From Ruminococcus sp. UBA5884 (GTDB lineage Bacteria; Bacillota; Clostridia; Oscillospirales; Ruminococcaceae), in the NCBI GenBank assembly GCA_002431975.1, contig DJFA01000008.1, positions 28,211 to 57,250 on the forward strand: DNA of 29,040 nt. The letters are read 5' to 3'. Of this stretch, positions 22,940 through 29,040 are shown piece by piece. Under the pieces are notes generated by a model. The model saw only the letters and a program-made list of their open reading frames with translations, was not told the DNA's origin and made no database searches. Positions within the stretch are counted from its first letter, which is position 1, and every line of letters starts with the position of its first letter. The position numbers and the translations under genes were made by a program.

Positions 22940-24760
22940 TTACTTGTTAAGGTTAGCTTCAATCTTGTCAAGCTGTTCATAGAGAGCTGTAGGAATCTTT
23001 CCGCCCTTGTCAGCGATATCTTCCTTATAGTATCTTCTCATTTCAGCGATTTCCTTAACCCAGAGGTCTTTATCAACATCGAGGAGCTTATCCATGATTT
23101 CAGGAGTAACTTCATCTTCAATGCCTTCAACGTTGATATCGCCCTTCTTAGGAACGAAGCCGATAGGAGTTTCAACAGCGTCGATAGTTCCTTCACATCT
23201 CTTGATAATCCAGTCGAGAACTCTCATGTTGTCGCCGAATCCAGGCCAGATGAAGTTGCCGTTTTCGTCCTGTTTGAACCAGTTTACATTGAATATCTTA
23301 GGAGCTTTGTCGCCGAGCTTTTCGCCCATTTCGAGCCAGTGAGCCCAGTAATCGCCTACATTGTAGCCGATGAATGGCTTCATAGCCATAGGGTCATGAC
23401 GGAGAACGCCTACAGCACCTGTAGCAGCAGCAGTAGTTTCAGATGAAACAGCTGAACCAACATAAGTTCCGTGAGTCCAGTCAAATGACTGATATACGAG
23501 AGGAGTTGTTGAAGCACGTCTGCCGCCGAAGATTATAGCTGAAACAGGAACGCCTGCCGGATTATTGAATTCAGGTGAAATGCACGGGCAGTTTTCTGCC
23601 GGAGCAGTAAATCTTGAGTTCGGATGAGCAAGAGTCTTGTTTTTGCCGTTTGCATCCTTTTCAGCAGTATATTCAATACCGTTTACCTTTTCGCCCTTCC
23701 ATTCAGTAGCATTTACAGGAGGAGTCTTTGTGAGTTTTTCCCACCAAACAGTATTGTCATCATTATTGATAGCAACATTTGTAAAGATAGTATTTTTCTT
23801 TGTACATTCGAGTGCATTGAAATTTGATTTTTCGTTAGTACCCGGAGCAACGCCGAAGAAACCGTTTTCAGGGTTGATAGCATAGAGTCTGCCGTCCTTG
23901 CCTGGTTTCATCCATGCAATATCATCGCCGACTGTGAATATTTCATAGCCGTTTTTCTTATAGCCTTCCGGAGGAATGAGCATAGCGAGGTTAGTTTTTC
24001 CGCATGCAGACGGGAAAGCAGCAGTAATATACTTAACTTCGCCGTCAGGTTTCTTAACGCCGAGGATAAGCATATGTTCAGCCATCCAGCCTTCATTCTT
24101 GCCCTGGAATGAAGCGATTCTGAGGGCAAAGCATTTTTTGCCGAGGAGAACGTTTCCGCCGTAAGCAGAGTTGATTGACCAGATAGTATTATCTTCAGGG
24201 AACTGAACGATATATCTCTTTTCAGGGTCAACATCAGCCTTTGAATGAAGACCTCTTACGAAATCGTCTGAAGTATCGCCGAGGTTTTCAAAAGCCTGTT
24301 TACCCATTCTTGTCATGATGTTCATGTTGAGAACAACATAGATTGAGTCAGTAACTTCAACGCCTACCTTAGCGAGAGGAGAACCGATAGGACCCATTGA
24401 ATAAGGGATTACATACATAGTTCTGCCTTTCATTACACCGTCATACATAGGTGTAAGCATAGCATACATTTCCTTAGGGTCCATCCAGTTGTTAGTAGGA
24501 CCTGCATCTTCTTTTTTTCTTGTACAGATAAAAGTTCTGTCTTCAACACGGGCAACGTCATTAGGTTTTGTTCTGTGATAGAGGCAGCCCGGAAGTTTTT
24601 CCTGATTGAGTTCAATCATTTCACCGGTTTTTATAGCTTCAGCACGGAGTTCGGCAAGCTGTTCCTTGCTGCCGTCAATCCATACAACTTTGTCAGGCTT
24701 TGTAAGGGCAGTAACTTCTTCAACCCATTTCAATACATTCGGATTAGATGTCAGTGACAT
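22940..24760 (-). CDS. pckG: Phosphoenolpyruvate carboxykinase (GTP)
   Basis: A 606-residue enzyme interconverting oxaloacetate + GTP and PEP + CO2 + GDP. The GTP class is recognised by length and by the P-loop FPSACGKTNLAM (residues 249-260) with the active cysteine, the metal-binding VGDDIAWM (278-285), the R-loop region VARVEDRTF and the block GGRRASTTPLVYQSFDWTHG. In rumen-type anaerobes the enzyme commonly runs in the PEP-carboxylating direction toward succinate, while the reverse supports gluconeogenesis; direction cannot be read from sequence. The ATG follows AAAGGAGA. It is monocistronic with a leader of about 85 nt. Confidence 0.96.
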   Translation of the reverse strand: MSLTSNPNVLKWVEEVTALTKPDKVVWIDGSKEQLAELRAEAIKTGEMIELNQEKLPGCLYHRTKPNDVARVEDRTFICTRKKEDAGPTNNWMDPKEMYAMLTPMYDGVMKGRTMYVIPYSMGPIGSPLAKVGVEVTDSIYVVLNMNIMTRMGKQAFENLGDTSDDFVRGLHSKADVDPEKRYIVQFPEDNTIWSINSAYGGNVLLGKKCFALRIASFQGKNEGWMAEHMLILGVKKPDGEVKYITAAFPSACGKTNLAMLIPPEGYKKNGYEIFTVGDDIAWMKPGKDGRLYAINPENGFFGVAPGTNEKSNFNALECTKKNTIFTNVAINNDDNTVWWEKLTKTPPVNATEWKGEKVNGIEYTAEKDANGKNKTLAHPNSRFTAPAENCPCISPEFNNPAGVPVSAIIFGGRRASTTPLVYQSFDWTHGTYVGSAVSSETTAAATGAVGVLRHDPMAMKPFIGYNVGDYWAHWLEMGEKLGDKAPKIFNVNWFKQDENGNFIWPGFGDNMRVLDWIIKRCEGTIDAVETPIGFVPKKGDINVEGIEDEVTPEIMDKLLDVDKDLWVKEIAEMRRYYKEDIADKGGKIPTALYEQLDKIEANLNK

Positions 24761-24852
24761 TATAATCTTCTCCTTTCAAATTTACAGAATTTAACGATTT
24801 TAGGCACAAAAGCCTATAAATCGGCAGTAAAACACAAATATTTTACACATAT

Positions 24853-24881
24853 ATTATAAAATATTTTTATAAATATGTCAA
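24853..24881 (-). promoter_or_regulatory. Sigma-A promoter of pckG
   Basis: On the minus strand a full consensus TTGACA, 17 nt, TATAAT. A small hairpin TAGGC-TTTTGT-GCCTA lies in the leader. Confidence 0.9.
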
Positions 24882-24920
24882 TAGAATAATTTTGATTATT
24901 TGCCGCAGAAAAATAAAAAA

Positions 24921-25114
24921 AATGCCATTAAAATTTTATGATTGAAAACTTTGTAGGGGCGACCATTGGTCGCCCGTCTGAATTATGGTTAAACCATAAT
25001 TTCAATATTTGTTTTCCGTATGGAAAAACATTTGTCATACGCATGAAATTCCGGTGAATCTGACGGGCGACCAATGGTCGCCCCTATAGAAATAATTCAT
25101 CGAATTGATGTTAA
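24921..25114. repeat. MITE/REP-like element copy 7
   Basis: ACC-type arms are at 24952-24976 and 25064-25088 (the latter ends CTATA instead of CTACA). The inner palindrome TTATGGTTAAACCATAA is at 24983-24999. The right terminal repeat ATCGAATTGATGTTAA is at 25099-25114; the left end is weak. Orientation is opposite to copies 1, 4 and 5. It lies between the pckG promoter and the 3' end of gpr, a gap with no gene. Confidence 0.85.
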
Positions 25115-25125
25115 GATACTGTCTG

Positions 25126-25977
25126 TTATCTCTGCATTTCCCCAATATCCTCGAATGAGAGGTCAGGCTGCAAGGCACAGTTGAGAGCATATGAGATTAT
25201 TTCAGCAGAATGTTCTGTAAGCTTGTCAATATCCTTAGGGGTTACCATCATATTCGGAATATCTGAATCTGCCTTGTTTCCGGTAAAGTTTTCGATTATC
25301 GTATACATATCCATAACAGTAGGAACGCCTATTGCAATTACAGGAATACCCAAAGTACTGTATGAAAGTTCTTTTCTTCTGTTCTGAACGCCGCTTCCGG
25401 GAGATATTCCGGTATCGCTTATCTGTATAGTCCTGCCAAGCCTTGACATATCGGCACAGGCAAGGGCATCTATTGCAATCAGTGCATCAGGCTTTATGCG
25501 TTCAGCTACAGAGCGTATGATTTCAGCGGTTTCTATACCTGTTTTTCCGATTACTCCGGATATCAGAACGCTTACAGAGCGAAGATTTCCGAAAAATTCG
25601 TCATCAGCAAATTCACTTTTAAGGTGACGTGTTGCAATTACTCCTTCAGCGGCATATACTCCGAGAGCATCGGGAGTTATGCCGCTGTTTCCGAGTCCTG
25701 CGACCATGATATGACCTTCCGGTATAAATTTTCTGAGTTCGTCAGCAAGTTCTTCAATCATTTTTCTGTAGTCGCCGCCGAATCCGTTTAAAGAGCTGGT
25801 TTCAAGTGTAACATATCTGCCTTTTGGTTTTCCGACAGTTTTTGCGTCCTCATCATTTTCAATCAGTATTTCAGTTATATGAAAAGTTTTTCCTCTTACA
25901 GTCTGGGTTATTCCATGGCTTACAGTGCGTCCTGAAACGCATTCGACCGCAAGGTCAGTTCTTGGGCTGAATGTCAT
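25126..25977 (-). CDS. gpr: Spore germination protease GPR
   Basis: A 283-residue aspartic-type protease (family A25) that degrades small acid-soluble spore proteins during germination. Recognisable segments are RTDLAVE near the N-terminus, VAGLGNSGITPDALG, RSVSVLISGVIGKTGIETAEII, DALIAIDALACADMSRLGRTIQ and ISPGSGVQNRRKELS. The N-terminal pro-segment appears short (about 6 residues before RTDLA), compared with about 15 in Bacillus. The ATG follows GGAGG. It is divergent from rpsT, as in many spore formers. It indicates a sporulating organism. A sigma-G-type promoter could not be assigned. Confidence 0.95.
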   Translation of the reverse strand: MTFSPRTDLAVECVSGRTVSHGITQTVRGKTFHITEILIENDEDAKTVGKPKGRYVTLETSSLNGFGGDYRKMIEELADELRKFIPEGHIMVAGLGNSGITPDALGVYAAEGVIATRHLKSEFADDEFFGNLRSVSVLISGVIGKTGIETAEIIRSVAERIKPDALIAIDALACADMSRLGRTIQISDTGISPGSGVQNRRKELSYSTLGIPVIAIGVPTVMDMYTIIENFTGNKADSDIPNMMVTPKDIDKLTEHSAEIISYALNCALQPDLSFEDIGEMQR

Positions 25978-26058
25978 AAAAGTGTACCTCCATAATAAAA
26001 ATTGTATATTCCGACAGTTTCCGCCGAAAAATTTTTATATATTATTTTAAATTTACTA

Positions 26059-26087
26059 TTGATTTTTTTCTGAAAAGATGATAATAT
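26059..26087 (+). promoter_or_regulatory. Promoter of rpsT
   Basis: TTGATT, 17 nt, TAATAT on the plus strand. A leader of about 100 nt follows. Confidence 0.65.
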
Positions 26088-26100
26088 TATATTCAGGTTC

Positions 26101-26117
26101 GTATGGTCGTTCCATAC
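26101..26117 (+). promoter_or_regulatory. Hairpin at the start of the rpsT leader
   Basis: A perfect stem GTATGG-TCGTT-CCATAC lies just downstream of the expected transcription start. It may protect the 5' end or take part in S20 autocontrol, but neither is shown by the sequence alone. Confidence 0.35.
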
Positions 26118-26196
26118 ACATATTTTAAATCGGCATTGTGTCTCTGCTGATTTATTCTATGCTTTTATATGATTTTTATTAAGGAGGTGCATACGA

Positions 26197-26457
26197 ATGC
26201 CGAATATCAAATCTGCTAAGAAAAGAGTTAAGGTTAACAAGGTAAAGGCTGCCAACAACAAGGCAAGAAAAACCAACCTTAAAACAGTTCTTAAAAATGC
26301 TGACATCGCAGTAAGCTCAAATGCTGAAAATAAAGAAGCTGCTATCAGACTTGCTATAAAGAAGGTTGACCAGGCTGCTGCCCACAATCTTATGCATAAA
26401 AATGCTGCTGCAAGAAAGAAATCACAGCTTGCAAAGAAGCTCAATGCTGCTGGCTAA
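26197..26457 (+). CDS. rpsT: 30S ribosomal protein S20
   Basis: An 86-residue, very basic primary rRNA-binding protein of the small subunit. It begins MPNIKSAKKRVKVNKV and continues with the typical KARKTNLKTVLKN and HKNAAARKKSQLAKKLN stretches; the helices are rich in Lys and Ala. The ATG follows AAGGAGGTG. Monocistronic between a promoter and a strong terminator, divergent from gpr as in other Firmicutes. Codon use is stricter than in its neighbours (many AAG, GCT), as expected for high expression. Confidence 0.97.
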   Translation: MPNIKSAKKRVKVNKVKAANNKARKTNLKTVLKNADIAVSSNAENKEAAIRLAIKKVDQAAAHNLMHKNAAARKKSQLAKKLNAAG

Positions 26458-26473
26458 TTTTTTTAAAATATAT

Positions 26474-26508
26474 AAAGCGTATCCCTTTTAAAAGGATACG
26501 CTTTTTTT
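26474..26508 (+). terminator. Terminator of rpsT
   Basis: The stem AAAGCGTATCC/GGATACGCTTT (26474-26484 and 26493-26503) runs into seven or more T. Confidence 0.92.
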
Positions 26509-26551
26509 ATTTATGTCATTCTTGTTTTTGCAGGTCGCCCTGATTTGTCAT

Positions 26552-26760
26552 AATCAACGCAAATTCGATGATTGTTGATTGTAGGGGCGACCATTGGTCG
26601 CCCGCCGGATTATGGTTAAACCATAAATTTGATATTTGTATGGGAAATCATTGGTTAACAAATTAAATTCTGATAAAACCAACGGGCGGATATTTTTCAG
26701 ATTACAGGCGGCAGTTTGCCGCTCGCCCCTACAAATTAATAACCATCGGATTTATATTAA
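26552..26760. repeat. MITE/REP-like element copy 8
   Basis: The left terminal repeat AATCAACGCAAATTCGATG starts at 26552. The left arm is ACC type (26580-26604); the inner palindrome is at 26610-26626. The right arm (26693-26733) is the third type, GGGCGG...GCGGC-AGTTT-GCCGC...CGCCCCTACA. The right end ATCGGATTTATATTAA (26745-26760) runs directly into copy 9. Confidence 0.86.
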
Positions 26761-26914
26761 CGCAAATTTGATGAAAATTTTTATGTAGGGGCGAACTGTG
26801 TTCGCCCGCTCGGTTTACAGCATACTCCAACGGGCGAACACAGTTCGCCCCTACAGAATAAACGAAAAACGCCTTGTTTTTAATCATAAAATTTTGCTGT
26901 AGGATTGGTATTAA
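26757..26914. repeat. MITE/REP-like element copy 9
   Basis: It starts with TTAACGCAAATTTGATG, sharing TTAA with the end of copy 8. Both arms (26784-26808 and 26831-26855) are the AAC type, with 22 nt between them and no inner palindrome. The degraded right end is GGTATTAA near 26907-26914, followed by a remnant CGGACGACCTACAG at about 26920-26933. Together copies 8 and 9 fill the 566-nt gap before purB apart from the rpsT terminator and the purB promoter. Confidence 0.82.
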
Positions 26915-26956
26915 ATTCAACGGACGACCTACAGAAAAATAATAATATTATGATGA

Positions 26957-26986
26957 TTGACAAGAATACAGCTTATATTATATAAT
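26957..26986 (+). promoter_or_regulatory. Sigma-A promoter of purB
   Basis: TTGACA, 18 nt, TATAAT on the plus strand, about 20 nt before the ribosome site. Confidence 0.85.
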
Positions 26987-27023
26987 TAATTCTGATGAAA
27001 ATTCTAAAAGGAGAGATTTTTTT

Positions 27024-28460
27024 ATGTCAAATACAAAAAGCTATGAAAGTCCTTTCTGTACAAGATATGCAAGCAAGGAAATGCAGTTTATTTTCTCTGC
27101 TGATAAAAAATTCACTACATGGAGAAAACTCTGGGTAGCTCTTGCCCGTGCAGAAATGAAGCTCGGTCTGCCTATAACAAAGCATCAGGTTGAACAGCTT
27201 GAGGCAAATATTGAAAATATCGACTATGAAGTTGCAAGAGAACGTGAAAAGGTTGTACGTCATGACGTTATGTCACACGTTTACGCATACGGAAAAGTAT
27301 GCCCTGACGCTGAGGGAATAATTCATCTCGGTGCTACATCATGTTATGTAGGTGATAATACTGATATAATCATCATGCGTGACGCTATGAAGGTTGTACG
27401 CAGAAAAATTGTCAATGTAATGAATAATCTTGCTGAATTTGCTGACAAGTATAAAGATATGCCGGCTCTTGCATATACACATCTCCAGCCTGCACAGCTT
27501 ACAACTGTCGGAAAAAGAGCAACTCTCTGGCTTAATGAACTCCTTATGGATTTCAATGACCTTGAATACAGAATATCAACTCTCAGTCTGCTTGGCTCAA
27601 AGGGTACTACCGGTACTCAGGCATCATTTGTTGAACTCTTTGACGGAGATACTTCAAAAGTTAAAAAGCTTGAAAAAATGATTGCTGAAGAAATGGGATT
27701 TGATTCTGTTGTGCCTGTTTCAGGACAGACATATTCAAGAAAAATTGATTCACAGATTCTCTCAGTACTCAGCGGTATTGCCCAGACCTGCAGCAAATTC
27801 TCAAATGATATGAGAATCCTCCAGAGTTTTAAGGAAATGGAAGAACCAAGGGAAAAAGGTCAGATTGGTTCATCTGCAATGGCTTATAAGAGAAATCCTA
27901 TGAGATGCGAAAGAATAACATCTCTTGCAAGATATATCATGATAGACAGCCTTAATCCTGCATTTACCGCAGGTACACAGTGGTTTGAAAGAACTCTTGA
28001 CGATTCCGCAAACAAGAGAATTTCAGTTGCCGAAGCATTTCTCGGAGTCGATGCAATTCTCAATATCATGATGAATGTAACAGACGGTCTTATTGTATAT
28101 CCTGAAATAATACGCAGAAGAATTATGGCTGAACTCCCTTTCATGGCTACTGAAAATATCATGATGGACGCTGTAAAGAAGGGCGGAAACCGTCAGGAAC
28201 TCCATGAAAGAATAAGAGAATATTCAATGGCTGCTGCTGAACAGGTTAAAATGTACGGCAAGGAAAATAATCTCTGCGAACTGATACTCAATGACCCTAT
28301 GTTTATGATTACAAAGGAAGAACTTGATGCAATCCTCAAGCCTGAAAGCTTTACAGGAAGAAGCAGTGAACAGGTTACAGAATTCCTTGATGAATTTATT
28401 AAACCTATACTTAAAGCCAATAAAGATGCTCTTGATGAAAAGGCTGAAATAAACGTATAA
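27024..28460 (+). CDS. purB: Adenylosuccinate lyase
   Basis: A 478-residue tetrameric enzyme acting twice in purine synthesis: it splits SAICAR to AICAR and adenylosuccinate to AMP, releasing fumarate. The superfamily signature GSSAMAYKRNPMRCERI is near residue 290; the catalytic His region TYTHLQPAQLTTVGKR reads here as AYTHLQPAQLTT, and DVMSHV and GATSCYVGDNTD are also present. The C-terminal helical domain (GGNRQELHERIREYS) is complete. The ATG follows AAAAGGAGAG. It stands alone; no other pur genes are adjacent. No convincing terminator follows, only a weak AT-rich hairpin near 28516-28535. Confidence 0.95.
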   Translation: MSNTKSYESPFCTRYASKEMQFIFSADKKFTTWRKLWVALARAEMKLGLPITKHQVEQLEANIENIDYEVAREREKVVRHDVMSHVYAYGKVCPDAEGIIHLGATSCYVGDNTDIIIMRDAMKVVRRKIVNVMNNLAEFADKYKDMPALAYTHLQPAQLTTVGKRATLWLNELLMDFNDLEYRISTLSLLGSKGTTGTQASFVELFDGDTSKVKKLEKMIAEEMGFDSVVPVSGQTYSRKIDSQILSVLSGIAQTCSKFSNDMRILQSFKEMEEPREKGQIGSSAMAYKRNPMRCERITSLARYIMIDSLNPAFTAGTQWFERTLDDSANKRISVAEAFLGVDAILNIMMNVTDGLIVYPEIIRRRIMAELPFMATENIMMDAVKKGGNRQELHERIREYSMAAAEQVKMYGKENNLCELILNDPMFMITKEELDAILKPESFTGRSSEQVTEFLDEFIKPILKANKDALDEKAEINV

Positions 28461-28609
28461 TCTGTATTGGCAAACTGTGTTCATTATGTTTTAGTTCTCC
28501 ACCACATAAACAAAATAAAATTTTTTCATTTTATGTATATAAAACCAAGCCTATGAAATAATATTAATGTGTTTTATAACACGATAACTTTTTATGAGGT
28601 GTATTGGTT

Positions 28610-28951
28610 ATGAAAAAAATTTTATCAGCTGTGCTGCTGTCAATGCTTATAACCGGCAGCTTTACAGGCTGCGGAAACAGCAAGGCAGACAGCAGCAGCT
28701 CTGAAGCCCAGACATCAGCAGCTGAAACAGTAATAAGCTCTGAAAGCCGCAATAAGGATTTTGATGACCTCGATGATAATAATGATGGTATTCTTGACAG
28801 CGGTGAATTAAAGGACGATATCGATAATATCGGTGATGATGTTGTCACAATTATTGATGATGCCGGCAATCTTGCTGAAGATATAGTAAGTGATGTGATG
28901 CCGGGGGATAACGATAACAGCGACACAGTTTCCCAATCCATAACAGAATAA
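28610..28951 (+). CDS. Small acidic lipoprotein with one EF-hand loop
   Basis: A 113-residue protein of unknown function. The signal peptide MKKILSAVLLSMLITGSF ends in the lipobox FTGC (Cys21), so it is probably anchored to the outer face of the membrane. A Ser/Ala/Glu linker leads to DDNNDGILDSGE (residues 55-66), which fits the 12-residue EF-hand loop: Asp1, Asn3, Asp5, Gly6, Asp9 and Glu12. The rest is strongly acidic (Asp-rich), again suggesting calcium binding. With a single loop it is not a dockerin. The ATG at 28610 follows GAGGTG by 8 nt; a TTG two codons earlier is too close. The upstream GTGTT-TTAT-AACAC repeat (28570-28583) may be regulatory. Confidence 0.8.
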   Translation: MKKILSAVLLSMLITGSFTGCGNSKADSSSSEAQTSAAETVISSESRNKDFDDLDDNNDGILDSGELKDDIDNIGDDVVTIIDDAGNLAEDIVSDVMPGDNDNSDTVSQSITE

Positions 28952-28962
28952 CAATATAACAT

Positions 28963-28998
28963 GGGACGCTCTTAAAAATTAGTCAGCGTCCCTTTTTT
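28963..28998 (+). terminator. Terminator of the EF-hand lipoprotein gene
   Basis: The stem GGGACGCT/AGCGTCCC (28963-28970 and 28985-28992) with a 14-nt loop is followed by six T. Confidence 0.88.
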
Positions 28999-28999
28999 A

Positions 29000-29028
29000 T
29001 TGACATAATGATATATTGCTGATATAAT
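29000..29028 (+). promoter_or_regulatory. Sigma-A promoter reading out of the window
   Basis: TTGACA, 17 nt, TATAAT on the plus strand at the right edge. The gene it serves lies beyond the window. Confidence 0.85.
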
Positions 29029-29040
29029 AATTATAATTCA

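Noticed and set aside
22916..23446. Plus-strand frame of 176 codons opposite the end of pckG
   Set aside because: Antisense to a fully conserved part of PEP carboxykinase and has no convincing ribosome site.
71..26914. CRISPR array
   Set aside because: The repeated units are spread over many intergenic gaps in both orientations and are not regularly spaced with unique spacers.
28610..28951. Dockerin domain in the EF-hand lipoprotein
   Set aside because: Only one calcium loop is present; dockerins need two duplicated loops with following helices.
28564..28962. Minus-strand frame of 132 codons opposite the EF-hand lipoprotein
   Set aside because: Serine/leucine-rich shadow of the acidic coding strand, starting inside the terminator, without a ribosome site.

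Overview
The window looks like a chromosomal segment of a low-GC, spore-forming, fibre-degrading anaerobe of the Firmicutes, most likely Ruminococcus or a close Oscillospiraceae relative. The reasons are AT-rich sigma-A promoters, strong AAGGAGG-type ribosome sites, a germination protease (gpr) next to rpsT, a YtaF/MntP-type membrane protein, a DUF4830 protein, a GTP-type PEP carboxykinase, and a lipid-anchored GH5 cellulase with two carbohydrate-binding-like modules. The genus is an inference.

Layout. 1-3.7 kb: a zinc-ribbon/leucine-rich-repeat protein and the cellulase lipoprotein, both on the minus strand. 4.1-7.6 kb: a plus-strand operon of a YtrA-type GntR repressor, an ABC ATPase and a large ABC permease, with a YtrA-like operator over its start. 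7.8-10.8 kb: citrate synthase then pyruvate kinase (minus). 10.9-12.1 kb: two small membrane proteins (DUF4830, DUF4870-like). 12.2-15.9 kb: secDF, a TIM-barrel isomerase-like protein and nrdR (minus). 16.2-20.3 kb: birA, a YtaF/MntP-like protein, a TraX-family protein that appears to use a non-canonical start codon, and an aldose epimerase. 20.3-22.9 kb: glyS, tRNA-Pro(CGG) and a CIRCE-controlled hsp20. 22.9-28.5 kb: PEP carboxykinase, gpr, rpsT and purB. The right end holds a small lipoprotein with one EF-hand loop and a consensus promoter pointing out of the window.

The genes are mostly housekeeping. Cellulase, epimerase, pyruvate kinase, citrate synthase and PEP carboxykinase fit sugar intake and the PEP-pyruvate-oxaloacetate node, but they are not one operon.

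The most striking non-coding structure is a family of ten MITE/REP-like elements, about 1.9 kb in all and all intergenic. Each is built from terminal inverted repeats resembling TTAACGCAAATTCGATGATT, GC-rich hairpin arms and often an ATGGTTTAACCAT-type inner palindrome. The arms come in ACC, AAC and GGCGGCAG versions that keep their own hairpin by compensatory changes and have been shuffled between copies. Many elements end 16-80 bp behind a promoter. No transposase for them is present here. I found no CRISPR array, prophage, defence island or biosynthetic cluster.
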